Shown: positions 1 to 9,849 of the stretch, in pieces
How positions within the stretch are numbered: the stretch's first letter is position 1
Layout: each line of letters begins with the position of its first letter
From: Kitasatospora sp. MAA4
GTDB taxonomy: Bacteria > Actinomycetota > Actinomycetes > Streptomycetales > Streptomycetaceae
Length of the DNA: 64,000 nucleotides
Reading direction: 5' to 3'
Assembly: GCF_029893355.1 (NCBI RefSeq)
Contig: NZ_JARZAI010000003.1
Location: forward strand, 357,520 to 421,519
Program-made: the position numbers and the translations under genes
Notes under the pieces: generated by a model
Databases searched by the model: none
The model's input: the letters and a program-made list of their open reading frames with translations, nothing else
Told to the model about the DNA's origin: nothing

Positions 1-1148
1 TCGCGCTGGCCGCGCTCTTCGTGCTGCCCTTCGCGGGCCGCGGCATCGACCGGTACGGGCCGCGCCCGGTGCTGCTGGCCGGCGCCGCGCTGGCCGCCAC
101 CGGCGCGTTCAGCTTCGGGCACGCCACCGGTACGGCCGCGCTGCTGGTCTCCTCCTTCCTCTTCGGCGGCGGCGTCACCACCTGCCAGCCGGCGCTGGCC
201 ACGATGATCGTGCGCTGCTCCACCCCGAAGACCCGCTCGCACGCCTTCGCGCTGCAGTTCACCCTGGTCAACCTGGGTATGGGCTTTGGCGCGCTGGTCG
301 GCGGGCAGATCGTCAACGTCTCCGACCCGGCCAGCCTGACCAGGCTCTTCACCATCGAGGCGCTGGCCTTCCTGGCGCTGGGCGCGGTCACCGGCACCGC
401 CAGGATCGCCAAGGACCACGGCCTCACGGCCACCCCGGTGGCGCTCGCGGCTGCCTCCGACGCCCCAAGCGGGCTGCGCGCGCTGCGGGCCGACAAGGCG
501 ATGCTGCGGCTCTGCCTGCTCGCCGGTCTGATCTTCTTCACCTGCTACGGCCAGTTCGAGTCCGGTGTGGCGGCCTTCGCCACCGACACCGTGCGGACCG
601 CGCCCGCCACCCTGGGCATGGCGCTCGGCGCCAACGCGCTGACCATCGTGGTGCTGCAGATGTTCATGGTCAGGATCACCGCCCGGCACCGCCGGACCAC
701 CGCGATGGCGGCCACCGGCGTGATCTGGCTCGGTGCCTGGGCGGCCGCGCTGCTCGCCGGCCTGATCCGCGGCGAGGCGATGGCCGCGACCGTCGCGATC
801 GTCTCCATCTACGTGCTCTTCGGCATCGGCGAGTCGATGCTCGCCCCCACGCTGGGCCCGATCGTCGCCGACCTGGCGCCGACCCGGCTGCTGGGCACCT
901 ACAACTCCGCGTTCTCGCTGGTCAAGCAGCTGGCCATCGCGGTCGGCCCGGCGGTCGGCGTGCTGCTGATCGGCACCGGCCTGTGGCCGCTCTACCTGGC
1001 GGCGATGACCGGCTGCACGCTGCTGATCGTCGTGCTGGCGCTCGGCCTGCGGCGCCACCTCACGCCGGCTCAGGACAACGTCCGGGGCGCGGAGGCTGCG
1101 CCGGAGCCCGTCCTCGTGCCGGTCCGTGAGCTCCAGACGGCGGCATGA
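1..1148 (+). CDS. MFS transporter, 5' end cut by window
   Basis: C-terminal part of a 12-helix major facilitator. The open frame runs in from base 1, so the true start is outside the window; the GTG at 21 is not the start. What remains shows the MFS loop motif GRGIDRYGPRP (near residue 7 of the visible part), then alternating hydrophobic helices, and a short polar tail ending ELQTAA. The spacing fits a drug/proton antiporter (DHA1-like) subgroup, but the substrate cannot be read from sequence. It is followed 70 bases later by pmt on the same strand, with no obvious functional link. Confidence 0.85.
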   Translation, partial: ALAALFVLPFAGRGIDRYGPRPVLLAGAALAATGAFSFGHATGTAALLVSSFLFGGGVTTCQPALATMIVRCSTPKTRSHAFALQFTLVNLGMGFGALVGGQIVNVSDPASLTRLFTIEALAFLALGAVTGTARIAKDHGLTATPVALAAASDAPSGLRALRADKAMLRLCLLAGLIFFTCYGQFESGVAAFATDTVRTAPATLGMALGANALTIVVLQMFMVRITARHRRTTAMAATGVIWLGAWAAALLAGLIRGEAMAATVAIVSIYVLFGIGESMLAPTLGPIVADLAPTRLLGTYNSAFSLVKQLAIAVGPAVGVLLIGTGLWPLYLAAMTGCTLLIVVLALGLRRHLTPAQDNVRGAEAAPEPVLVPVRELQTAA

Positions 1149-1218
1149 GAGGGTGACGGGGCTGGCCGCCGCGACATAGGGTCAGTCCTCTGGTCAGAGC
1201 GTCGACATCGGTGGGGTC

Positions 1219-2772
1219 ATGGCAGAAACGGCAGTCACCGAGCGGCTCGAGGCTTCCCTGCCGGACGACGCACCGTCCGTCCTGGACGTGCTGGGCCGGC
1301 GGGCGTCCTGGCTGGTGCGGTACTCCGGCTGGCTCGGCCCGATCGCCGTCGCCGTCTTCGCGGGCGTGCTGCGGTTCTGGAACCTCGGGCTCCCCAACGC
1401 CTTCGTCTTCGACGAGACGTACTACCCCAAGGACGCCTGGTCGCTGCTCCAGCAGGGGTACGAGGGCACCTGGCCGGCCAACGCCAACGACCAGATCCTG
1501 GCGGTGCCGCAGGTCGTCCCGCTCTCCTCGGAGCCGGCCTTCGTCGCCCACCCGCCGCTCGGCAAGTGGGTGATCTCGCTGGGGGAGTGGGGCTTCGGCC
1601 TGCACCCCTTCGGCTGGCGGCTGATGGTCGCGGTGGTCGGCACCCTGTCGGTGCTGATGCTGGCGCGGATCGGCCGCCGGCTCTTCGGCTCCACGCTGAT
1701 CGGCTGCACCGCGGCGCTGCTGATGTCGGTGGACGGCCTGCAGTTCGTGATGAGCCGGGTCGGGCTGCTCGACGGCATCCTGATGTTCTTCGTACTGGCC
1801 GCCTTCGGCTGCCTGCTGATCGACCGTGACCGGACCCGGGCGCGCCTGGCGGGCCTCAACGGGGACCGGGCTCGACTGGGCCTGCGGCCCTGGCGGCTGG
1901 CCGCCGGGCTGCTGCTCGGCGCCGCCTGCTCGGTCAAGTGGAACGGCGTCCAGATCCTGGCCGCCTTCGGCCTGCTGACGGTCCTGTGGGACCAGGCCGC
2001 CCGCCGCCGGGCCGGCGCCCGCCACCCGCTGCGCAGCATGCTGCGGCGCGACGCGGCGCCGGCCTTCGGCTCGCTGGTCCTGGTGGCCGCGGGGACGTAC
2101 CTGGCGGCCTGGTCCGGCTGGTTCGCCACCAGTGGCGGCTACGACCGGCACTGGGCGGACGGCCGCTCGGGCCTGCTGCCCGCCGCGCTGCGCAGCTGGT
2201 GGCACTACCAGGCGGAGATGTACCACTTCAACACCACGCTCACCTCGCCGCACCAGTACCAGTCCAACCCCTGGAGCTGGCTGGTCCAGGGCCGTCCGGT
2301 CTCGATGTACGTGGAGAACTCCTCGGCGGGCCAGCACGGCTGCACCGCCGCCGACGGCTGCACGGCGCAGATCCTGGCGCTCGGCACCCCGCTGCTCTGG
2401 TGGACGGCCTGCTTCGCGCTGGTCTACCTGCTGTGGCGGTGGTTCTTCCGCCGGGACTGGCGCTCGGGCGCCGTGCTCTGCGCTGTGGCGGCGATCTACC
2501 TGCCCTGGTTCGGCTTCCAGCAGCGGACCATCTTCTCCTTCTACATGGTGGTGCTGGTCCCCTTCCTCTGCCTGGCGGTGGCCCAGATGCTCGGCGCGAT
2601 GCTCGGGCCGCAGGGGGCCGGACCGCGCCGGCGCGCGATCGGCGCGACGGCGGCCGGGGCGATCGTGCTGGCCGTGATGATCTGCTTCGCCTACTTCCTG
2701 CCGCTCTACACCGGAGCGGTGGTCCCCACGACCGTCTGGCGAGACCACATGTGGTTCGTCAGCTGGATCTGA
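1219..2772 (+). CDS. pmt: Polyprenyl-phosphate-mannose protein mannosyltransferase
   Basis: 517-aa GT39 membrane enzyme that transfers mannose from polyprenyl-phosphate-mannose to Ser/Thr of secreted proteins during Sec export. The first lumenal loop has the invariant Asp-Glu pair (FDETYYPKDAW, D65/E66), and there is a PPLGKW motif near residue 114. About ten hydrophobic segments follow, with the C-terminal PMT region (SMYVENSS, PLLWW) typical of actinobacterial Pmt. Length matches the Streptomyces and mycobacterial enzymes. The ATG at 1219 follows GTGGGG. In many Streptomyces pmt lies divergent from rsmI; here its neighbour is instead a FetB-like permease starting 5 bases after the stop. Confidence 0.93.
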   Translation: MAETAVTERLEASLPDDAPSVLDVLGRRASWLVRYSGWLGPIAVAVFAGVLRFWNLGLPNAFVFDETYYPKDAWSLLQQGYEGTWPANANDQILAVPQVVPLSSEPAFVAHPPLGKWVISLGEWGFGLHPFGWRLMVAVVGTLSVLMLARIGRRLFGSTLIGCTAALLMSVDGLQFVMSRVGLLDGILMFFVLAAFGCLLIDRDRTRARLAGLNGDRARLGLRPWRLAAGLLLGAACSVKWNGVQILAAFGLLTVLWDQAARRRAGARHPLRSMLRRDAAPAFGSLVLVAAGTYLAAWSGWFATSGGYDRHWADGRSGLLPAALRSWWHYQAEMYHFNTTLTSPHQYQSNPWSWLVQGRPVSMYVENSSAGQHGCTAADGCTAQILALGTPLLWWTACFALVYLLWRWFFRRDWRSGAVLCAVAAIYLPWFGFQQRTIFSFYMVVLVPFLCLAVAQMLGAMLGPQGAGPRRRAIGATAAGAIVLAVMICFAYFLPLYTGAVVPTTVWRDHMWFVSWI

Positions 2773-2777
2773 CCGCG

Positions 2778-3560
2778 GTGCCGCTCGCCACTTCGGCGAA
2801 CACCCAGCTGCTCCCGGTGACCCCGGTGCTCGGGGTCGCCATGGTGCTGCTGCTGGCCGCGGCCGTGGCGGTGGCCGGATGGGGGATGCTCGGGCAGGGC
2901 CGCGCGGTGCTGCGCGCCGGGGTGCGGGCGGTCATCCAGCTGGCGGCGGTCGCGTTCGTGATCACCTGGGTGGTGCACTCGCTCTGGTGGACGGCGCTCT
3001 TCGTGCTGCTGATGTTCTCGGTGGCGGTGCGGACGGCCGGGCGGCGGATGACGGACGCCCCGGGCTGGGCGTGGGCCTGGGCGGCGGTTCCGCTCGGCGC
3101 CGGTGTGCTGCCGGTGCTGGCGCTGCTGCTCGTCGCCCGGCTACTGCCCTTGCAGGGCCTGTCGATCGTCCCGGTGGCGGGCATCCTGATCGGCGGCGGG
3201 CTGACCGCCACCTCGCTGGCGGGCCGCCGGGCCCTGGACGAGCTGGCGCAGCGGCACGGCGAGGTGGAGGCCGCGATGGCGCTCGGCCTCGACGACCGTG
3301 ACGCCCGGCTGGAGATCTGCCGGACGGCCGCCGCCACCTCGCTGGTGCCCGCGCTGGACCAGACCCGCACGGTGGGTCTGGTCACCCTCCCCGGCGCGTT
3401 CGTCGGCATGCTGCTCGGCGGCGCCTCTCCGGTGTCGGCGGGGGCCGTGCAGCTCTTCGTCCTGGTGGCGCTGCTGGCGGTCGAGGCGGTGGCGATCGTG
3501 GTGGTGCTGGAGCTGGTGGGGCGGGGTCTGGTACGTCGTCCGGTAGAGTGGGGGCGTTGA
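2778..3560 (+). CDS. FetB/UPF0014-family metal export permease
   Basis: 260-aa polytopic membrane protein of the UPF0014 family, the permease half of the FetAB iron exporter. The family hallmarks are present: an early RAVIQLAAVAFV helix, an amphipathic middle, the conserved ILIGGGLTATSLA segment, the LGLDDRDA cytoplasmic loop, and PALDQTRTVGLVTLPGAFVGMLLGGASP near the C-terminus. The GTG at 2778 gives the usual length. No FetA-type ATPase lies beside it, so the ATPase must be elsewhere or the protein acts alone. Its stop codon abuts a manganese-type riboswitch controlling the next gene, a second metal exporter. Both genes may therefore serve divalent-metal efflux (inference). Confidence 0.85.
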   Translation: MPLATSANTQLLPVTPVLGVAMVLLLAAAVAVAGWGMLGQGRAVLRAGVRAVIQLAAVAFVITWVVHSLWWTALFVLLMFSVAVRTAGRRMTDAPGWAWAWAAVPLGAGVLPVLALLLVARLLPLQGLSIVPVAGILIGGGLTATSLAGRRALDELAQRHGEVEAAMALGLDDRDARLEICRTAAATSLVPALDQTRTVGLVTLPGAFVGMLLGGASPVSAGAVQLFVLVALLAVEAVAIVVVLELVGRGLVRRPVEWGR

Positions 3561-3715
3561 AGGGGAGTAGCCCTCCACCGGACCGTCGACATACTGGCGT
3601 CCCGCTCGCGCGGGAGGCCCGGCGCCCGGGGCACCCGCCAGGACCGGGGTGTCGGCGAGACCTTCGGCCGCAGTGCTGTGATCATGACCAGTGCTGTCGG
3701 GCCGGGGTCTCTTTT
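3553..3715 (+). promoter_or_regulatory. yybP-ykoY (Mn2+) riboswitch candidate
   Basis: Leader RNA of the UPF0016 gene. It shows the two sequence blocks of the yybP-ykoY aptamer: AAGGGGAGTAGCCC at 3559-3572 and GGCGAGACCTTCGGCCGC at 3654-3671, separated by a paired GC-rich arm. Family knowledge: this class binds Mn2+ and often precedes UPF0016/TerC/P-type exporter genes. A T-run (TCTTTTTCT, about 3709-3717) after a GC-rich stretch may be part of the switching structure. Boundaries are approximate and the 5' edge touches the fetB-like stop codon. Confidence 0.82.
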
Positions 3716-3762
3716 TCTGTGAGGCGGCGGCCGGGCAGCCCGACCGTAGGGACCGACCCCCG

Positions 3763-4341
3763 ATGGATCTGACCGTATTCGCCGTCACCTTCGGCATCAT
3801 CTTCCTGGCCGAGCTGCCGGACAAGACCGCGCTGGCCGCGCTGATGCTCGGCACCCGCTACCGGGCCGCGTACGTCTTCGCCGGCGTGGCGGCGGCGATG
3901 GCGGTGCAGGTCGGTCTCGCGCTGGCCGCCGGCAGCCTGCTGGCGCTGCTGCCGCACCGCTGGGTCGAGGGGGTCACCGGTGTGCTGTTCCTGGCCGGCG
4001 CGGCGATGCTGCTGCTCCACAAGGACGAGGAGGCGCACGAGGCCAAGGAGCCGTCGTCCAGCAGCTTCTGGAAGGTGGCCGGGACGAGCTTCCTGGTCGT
4101 GGCGGTGGCCGAGTTCGGCGACCTGACCCAGATCATGACCGCCAACCTGGCCGCCAAGTACGCCGAGCCGCTCTCGGTGGGCCTGGGCGCCTGGCTGGCG
4201 CTGTGCGCGGTGGGCGGCCTGGCGATCCTGGGCGGGCAGAAGTTGCTGAAGCACGTGCCGATGAAGGTGATCATCCGGGTCGCGGCCGCCGCGATGCTGG
4301 TGCTGGCGGGGATCAGCATCGTCGGGGCAGTCACGGGCTGA
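3763..4341 (+). CDS. UPF0016/GDT1 (TMEM165/MntX-like) cation exporter
   Basis: 192-aa inner-membrane protein with the two family signatures E-x-x-D-K-T (AELPDKTALAAL, helix 1) and E-F-G-D-L-T-Q (second half), which form the cation path. There are six hydrophobic segments in two inverted repeats around a short charged loop (HKDEEAHEAKEPSSSS). Known members export Mn2+/Ca2+ (MneA, MntX, GDT1). The ATG at 3763 is chosen because the protein then begins directly with MDLTVFAVTFG; an upstream in-frame ATG would translate riboswitch sequence. Control by the manganese-type riboswitch immediately upstream supports Mn2+ export. Confidence 0.92.
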   Translation: MDLTVFAVTFGIIFLAELPDKTALAALMLGTRYRAAYVFAGVAAAMAVQVGLALAAGSLLALLPHRWVEGVTGVLFLAGAAMLLLHKDEEAHEAKEPSSSSFWKVAGTSFLVVAVAEFGDLTQIMTANLAAKYAEPLSVGLGAWLALCAVGGLAILGGQKLLKHVPMKVIIRVAAAAMLVLAGISIVGAVTG

Positions 4342-4347
4342 CACGCT

Positions 4348-5274
<927 letters not shown>

Positions 5275-5408
5275 GGGCCGTTCCTCCTCGGATCGCTGAC
5301 AGCGGGTCGAACGCGCCCGATTATGCAGGACGACGCGGTGGTCGAACAGAGCCGTCCGCTGGTGCGGGGCTTACGGATGGCCCAGCCCCGAGCTGCAAAA
5401 CGGGGCAA

Positions 5409-5446
5409 ATCTGACACGATGGGTAATCGGACTGATGATCAGATTA
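5409..5446. promoter_or_regulatory. Nested inverted repeats, likely operator of the DHA2 pump
   Basis: Two overlapping inverted repeats lie 30-65 bases before the pump start: ATCTGA (5409-5414) with TCAGAT (5439-5444), and TAATC (5424-5428) with GATTA (5442-5446). A small CTGATGATCAG near-palindrome sits inside. AT content here is well above the surroundings. This is a plausible TetR/MarR operator overlapping the promoter; the binding protein is unknown. Confidence 0.5.
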
Positions 5447-5475
5447 TCGATGTGTCGACTCAGTGGAGGACCCCG

Positions 5476-7551
5476 ATGGCGGACCCGGCTGCCGAGCCCG
5501 AGCGCACCGACGCCCAGCCCGAACCGCTGCTCTCCCCCGAGGAGGGCGTCCACAACCTCTGGGTGCCGATCGGGGCGCTGCTGCTGGCCCTGCTGATCGC
5601 CGCGCTCGACCAGACCATCGTCTCCACCGCGCTGCCCACCATCGTCAGCGACCTGGGCGGCCTGGAACACCTCTCCTGGGTGGTCACCGCCTATCTGCTG
5701 GCCTCCACCGCGGCCACCCCGCTCTGGGGCAAGCTCGGCGACATGTACGGCCGCAAGCGGTTCTTCCAGGCCTCGATCGTGATCTTCCTGATCGGCTCGG
5801 TGCTCTGCGGAATCGCCCAGAACATGGGCGAGTTGATCGCCTTCCGGGCACTGCAGGGCCTGGGCGGCGGCGGCCTCATCGTGCTGACCCAGGCGATCGT
5901 GGGCGACCTGGTGCCGCCCCGGGACCGCGGCAAGTACCAGGGCCTCTTCGGCGCGGTCTTCGGCGCCACCAGTGTGCTCGGCCCGCTGCTCGGCGGGCTC
6001 TTCGTCGACAACCTGTCCTGGCGCTGGGTCTTCTACATCAACCTGCCGATCGGCATCGTCGCCCTGGCCGTCATCGCGGTGGTGCTGCACACCACCGAGA
6101 CCAAGCGCGAGCACCGGATCGACTACCTGGGCACCGCGCTGATCGCCTCGGTGGCCACCTGCCTGGTCCTGATGACCTCGCTCGGCGGGGTGACCTGGCC
6201 GTGGGGCTCCTGGCAGGTGATCGGCCTGGGCGTGCTCGGCATCGTGCTGCTGGCGGCCTTCATCGCCGTCGAGCGGGTGGCCGAGGAGCCGGTGCTGCCG
6301 CCCAGGCTCTTCGCCTCGCGCACCTTCAGCCTGGTCGCGGTGATCTCCTTCGTGGTCGGCTTCGCGATGTTCGGCGCGCTGACCTTCCTGCCGACCTTCC
6401 TCCAGGTGGTGCACGGCGTCTCGCCGACGCTGTCCGGCATCCACATGCTGCCGATGGTGCTCGGCATGCTGCTCACCTCGATCGGCTCGGGCCAGATCGT
6501 CGCCCGCACCGGCCACTACCGGATCTTCCCGATCGCCGGGACGGCGGTGGTGACGGTGGGTCTGCTGCTGCTCTCCCGCCTCAACGAGAACAGCAGCACG
6601 CTGGAGACGAGCCTGTACTTCCTGGTCTTCGGCCTCGGGCTCGGCCTGGTGCTCCAGGTGCTGGTGCTGATCGTGCAGAACTCCGTCGGCTACCAGGACC
6701 TCGGCGTGGCCACCGCCGGGGCCACCTTCTTCCGCTCGATCGGCGCCTCCTTCGGCGTCTCGATCTTCGGCACCATCTTCACCAGCGGCCTCAACCACCG
6801 GCTGCACGACGCCCTGGTGGGCGTCCCGCTGCCGGCGGGCTTCAGCGCGGGCGCGATCACCTCCGACCCGCGGCTCGTGCACAGCCTCCCGCCGCAGGTC
6901 CAGCACAACGTCCTGCACGCCTACGCCGCGTCGATCACCCACGTCTTCCTCTACGCGGTGCCGGTGGCGGCGGTGGCCTTCGTCCTGGCGCTCTTCATCC
7001 GCGAGCAGCCACTGCGCGCCACCGTCACCGCGCCGGACCTCGGCGAGGCGATCGGGGTCAACCCGGTCGAGCGCTCCTCGGTGGACGAGATCGCCCGCGC
7101 GCTGACCGTCCTGAACAGCCGGGAGGCCAGGCGCGACCTCTACCGGCGGATCACCGCCGAGGCCGGCCTCGACCTCCAACCGGCCTCCAGCTGGCTGCTG
7201 TTGCAGATGCACCGGCAGGGACCGGTGGAACCCGCCGAGCTGGCCGAGCACAGGATCATCCCGCCGCAGGTGATCGAGGCGGCGGCCCGGGAGGTCGAGG
7301 GCCGGGGCCTGGCCCACCGCAACGGCCTGCCGCTGCGGCTCACCGAGTCCGGCGAGGCGGTGGCCGTGCGGCTGCTCGCCGCCCGCCGCTCGCAGCTCTC
7401 GCAGCTGTGCGGCGACTGGGACGAGAAGCAGTTCGCCGACCTCGCCGCGCTGCTCACCCGCCTCAGCAACAACCTCTGCGGCGACGTCAAGGACCGGCCC
7501 GACCGCACGCCGACCGAGCACGTCCCGCACAGCGAGGGGCGCTCGTTCTGA
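5476..7551 (+). CDS. DHA2 (EmrB/QacA) MFS efflux pump with C-terminal winged helix
   Basis: 691-aa 14-helix drug:H+ antiporter. Visible motifs are LDQTIVSTALPTI in helix 1 (motif D1), GKLGDMYGRKR in loop 2-3 (motif A) and GATSVLGPLLGG in helix 5 (motif C). After the last helix (about residue 520) a cytosolic extension of about 150 residues resembles a MarR-type winged helix (SSWLLLQMHRQGPVEPAELA...VEGRGLAHRNGLPLRLTESGEA). The start at ATG 5476 is set by GGAGGA 6 bases upstream; the frame is open further upstream but unlikely to be coding. It sits alone between convergent neighbours. The fused domain could sense substrate or bind DNA at the palindrome upstream; both are inference. Confidence 0.92.
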   Translation: MADPAAEPERTDAQPEPLLSPEEGVHNLWVPIGALLLALLIAALDQTIVSTALPTIVSDLGGLEHLSWVVTAYLLASTAATPLWGKLGDMYGRKRFFQASIVIFLIGSVLCGIAQNMGELIAFRALQGLGGGGLIVLTQAIVGDLVPPRDRGKYQGLFGAVFGATSVLGPLLGGLFVDNLSWRWVFYINLPIGIVALAVIAVVLHTTETKREHRIDYLGTALIASVATCLVLMTSLGGVTWPWGSWQVIGLGVLGIVLLAAFIAVERVAEEPVLPPRLFASRTFSLVAVISFVVGFAMFGALTFLPTFLQVVHGVSPTLSGIHMLPMVLGMLLTSIGSGQIVARTGHYRIFPIAGTAVVTVGLLLLSRLNENSSTLETSLYFLVFGLGLGLVLQVLVLIVQNSVGYQDLGVATAGATFFRSIGASFGVSIFGTIFTSGLNHRLHDALVGVPLPAGFSAGAITSDPRLVHSLPPQVQHNVLHAYAASITHVFLYAVPVAAVAFVLALFIREQPLRATVTAPDLGEAIGVNPVERSSVDEIARALTVLNSREARRDLYRRITAEAGLDLQPASSWLLLQMHRQGPVEPAELAEHRIIPPQVIEAAAREVEGRGLAHRNGLPLRLTESGEAVAVRLLAARRSQLSQLCGDWDEKQFADLAALLTRLSNNLCGDVKDRPDRTPTEHVPHSEGRSF

Positions 7552-7557
7552 ACGGTC

Positions 7558-9111
7558 TTAGCTGATGGTGCTGCTCGGCTCGCGCAGCTGCGCCTTGTAG
7601 TCCGCGCCGAGGGCGAGCACCTGGACGACGCGGACCCGGCGGGTGGCCGGCGTCACGGTCAGCCGGACCGTGCTGCCGGTGGCGAAGCCGCTCGGGATGC
7701 CGGGCAGCGCCCAGGCGGTCGTGCGGTCGCCGGTGCCGTCGTCGACGGCCAGGAAGTGCGGCCACTTCTCGCTCCGCCGCGACTCGATCCGCAGCACCTC
7801 GCCGGTGATCGTCAGGCCCGCCGCGCGGTCGAGGACGGCCATCGCGACGTACAGCCCGGCCACCGCCCCGAAGAGTCCGATCGCCACCCACTCGCCGAGC
7901 AGCGGGCCCGACCCGTCCAGCGCGCGCCGTCCCAGGTCGTCGCCGACGAGGGCGTTGGCGACCGCCCCCGCGAAGAAGGCGAGGCCCGCCGTCAGCCGGT
8001 TGAAGCGCCCGGCCACCGCGCTGCCGAGCATCGCCGTCACCATCCAGCCGAGCGTCAGCACCGCGTGGTCGGTGTCCAGGAGGCCGCCCGACACCCAGGA
8101 GGGCTGCCGGAGCGCGGCGAAGACCCCGAGGCCCACCGCCACGACGGCCGCGGCCAGAGCGCGCTGCAGCAGTCCGCGGTCCCTGGCGCCCAGGCCGGGC
8201 CACACCCGCGGGTAGCGGATCCGCACCTCGCGCCAGGTGCCGCCGTACCCGGACCAGACCCGGCGGGGGTTGCCGGTGCCGAAGTCGAGCAGCTGGTTGA
8301 TCCGTACGGTGACGTCCAGCGCCGCGCCGTACGCCAGGTAGCGCTCCCACACCGTGACGGCGGCGGGCGGAAGTTGGGTGAAGGTCTCGTGCGCGTGCAG
8401 CCAGGACCGCACCCCGGCCCAGTGCGCGGCCCGGTCGAGGCCGGCCGGGGTGGCGCGCTCGCCGATCGCGGTGCTCAGCAGGAAGGTCAGCACGGTGAAG
8501 GTCACCGCGCCGGCCAGCAGCGCCCCCCGGACACCGTGCGTCCCGCCGATCGTCAGTACGGCCAGGCCGAACAGCACCGCCGGGGCGACCGCCGCCGCCA
8601 TCAGCGCGGTGCCCAGGGCGCTGCCGAACCGGGCCCGCGACAGGCCGCGTTGGCGGGCCTCGGCGACGATCTCCTGGCGCAGCAGCCGGTTCCAGGTCGC
8701 CGCCTGCTTGGGTGCGCGGAAGGCGATGGCGCCGATCGGCGCGCCGTCGGACCCGGCCTGGGCGGTCACCCGGGCCAGCACCCGGTGCTCGTAGGGCCGC
8801 AGCATCGTCGGGGCGTCGCTGGTGAGGTGCACGGTGGTGTCGGCCGGGTGCTCGCCGGCTTGGCGCAGTTCGAGGTGCCCGCGCGCGGCCAGGTCGAGCA
8901 GGGTGGACTCCGCCGCGTGGTCGACGGAGCGCCAGCCGTTGGCGAGCAGGCTCACCACGGCGGGCGGCTCGGGGGAGTCGCCGAGCTCCTGGGTGGCCGG
9001 GCCCGCCTGGACCGTTCCGTTCCGGGTGGCCAGCAGGGCGGCGCCGAAGGCGAGCAGCCACAGGGCGAGGGCGGCCGCGCCGGCCGCGCCGAACTCCGCG
9101 CCGGCCGTCAC
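7558..9111 (-). CDS. DUF2207-like membrane protein, lemA partner
   Basis: 517 aa with GTG start. One N-terminal helix (about residues 8-28) precedes a soluble part with the pattern typical of the DUF2207 cytosolic region (STLLDLAARGHLELRQ, then TMLRPYEHRVLARV). Further hydrophobic pairs lie around 170-210 and 320-420, followed by a small beta-rich tail. The start overlaps the lemA stop by GTGA, so the two are translationally coupled. LemA-DUF2207 pairing is widespread but the biochemical role is not settled. Compared with full-length DUF2207 proteins the N-terminal extracellular domain is missing here. Confidence 0.75.
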   Translation of the reverse strand: MTAGAEFGAAGAAALALWLLAFGAALLATRNGTVQAGPATQELGDSPEPPAVVSLLANGWRSVDHAAESTLLDLAARGHLELRQAGEHPADTTVHLTSDAPTMLRPYEHRVLARVTAQAGSDGAPIGAIAFRAPKQAATWNRLLRQEIVAEARQRGLSRARFGSALGTALMAAAVAPAVLFGLAVLTIGGTHGVRGALLAGAVTFTVLTFLLSTAIGERATPAGLDRAAHWAGVRSWLHAHETFTQLPPAAVTVWERYLAYGAALDVTVRINQLLDFGTGNPRRVWSGYGGTWREVRIRYPRVWPGLGARDRGLLQRALAAAVVAVGLGVFAALRQPSWVSGGLLDTDHAVLTLGWMVTAMLGSAVAGRFNRLTAGLAFFAGAVANALVGDDLGRRALDGSGPLLGEWVAIGLFGAVAGLYVAMAVLDRAAGLTITGEVLRIESRRSEKWPHFLAVDDGTGDRTTAWALPGIPSGFATGSTVRLTVTPATRRVRVVQVLALGADYKAQLREPSSTIS

Positions 9112-9680
9112 CGGAACCGCACCTTGACTGCCTCGCGGGCCTCGGTCTCGGCCTCGAAGTACTCCTGCTTCGCGTGCTCGGACAGGCCGGCGACCAGGTT
9201 GCTCGGGAACGACTCCAGCGCGGTGTTGTAGGACTGCACGGCGGCGTTGTAGAACTGCCGCGCGTAGGCGATCTTGTCCTCGGTGCCGGACAGCTCCGCC
9301 TGGAGCTTGAGGAAGTTCTGGCTGGCCCGCAGCTCCGGGTACTGCTCGGCGGTGGCGAGCAGCTTGGCCAGCGTGGCGGTCAACTGGTTCTCCGCCTGGG
9401 CGCGTTCCGCAGCCCCGAGGTCGCGCGAGGCGGCGGCGCCGCGGGCGGCGGTGACGGCCTCGAAGGTGCCGCGCTCGTGGGCGGCGTACTCGGCGACGGT
9501 GTCGACGAGGTTGGGGATCAGGTCGTGCCGCCGCTTGAGCTGCACGTCGATCTGGGCCCAGGACGCGCGGGTCTGATTACGCAGCCTGATCAGCCGGTTG
9601 TATGAGCGGACGACCACCCAGAACAGTCCTAGGGCGAGTAGCGCTATGACTGCGATCACGATGACACCCACGGCGTCCAT
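9108..9680 (-). CDS. lemA: LemA family protein
   Basis: 190 aa. One N-terminal transmembrane helix (residues 3-24) is followed by an all-helical domain with the family sequence YNRLIRLRNQTRASWAQIDVQLKRR split over two helices, then HDLIPNLVDTV and SQNFLKLQAELSGTEDKIAYARQFYN. These are unmistakable LemA landmarks. ATG 9680 is preferred over GTG 9692 because AAGGTGG lies 8 bases before it. It is first gene of a two-gene leftward operon with the DUF2207-like gene. The role in bacteria is poorly defined. Confidence 0.92.
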   Translation of the reverse strand: MDAVGVIVIAVIALLALGLFWVVVRSYNRLIRLRNQTRASWAQIDVQLKRRHDLIPNLVDTVAEYAAHERGTFEAVTAARGAAASRDLGAAERAQAENQLTATLAKLLATAEQYPELRASQNFLKLQAELSGTEDKIAYARQFYNAAVQSYNTALESFPSNLVAGLSEHAKQEYFEAETEAREAVKVRFR

Positions 9681-9849
9681 CCCCCGTACCACCTTGTGCA
9701 GAGTTCCAGCTCAAACGATCAGCCTCAAAGCAGATCATCGAGATAGTAAACCCTTCGTCAAGCTTTCAGCTCGAGGTTTATCGCCTGGTCGCCGGTGGTG
9801 GGGTTGGCTCGCCCTCTGCCCCGAAACCCCTGTGCGGTACCGTCGGCCG

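Noticed and set aside
1060..2748. Long antisense ORF (562 codons) opposite pmt
   Set aside because: Composition is His/Arg/Pro/Gly-rich with no domain and results from high GC in the third codon position of pmt.
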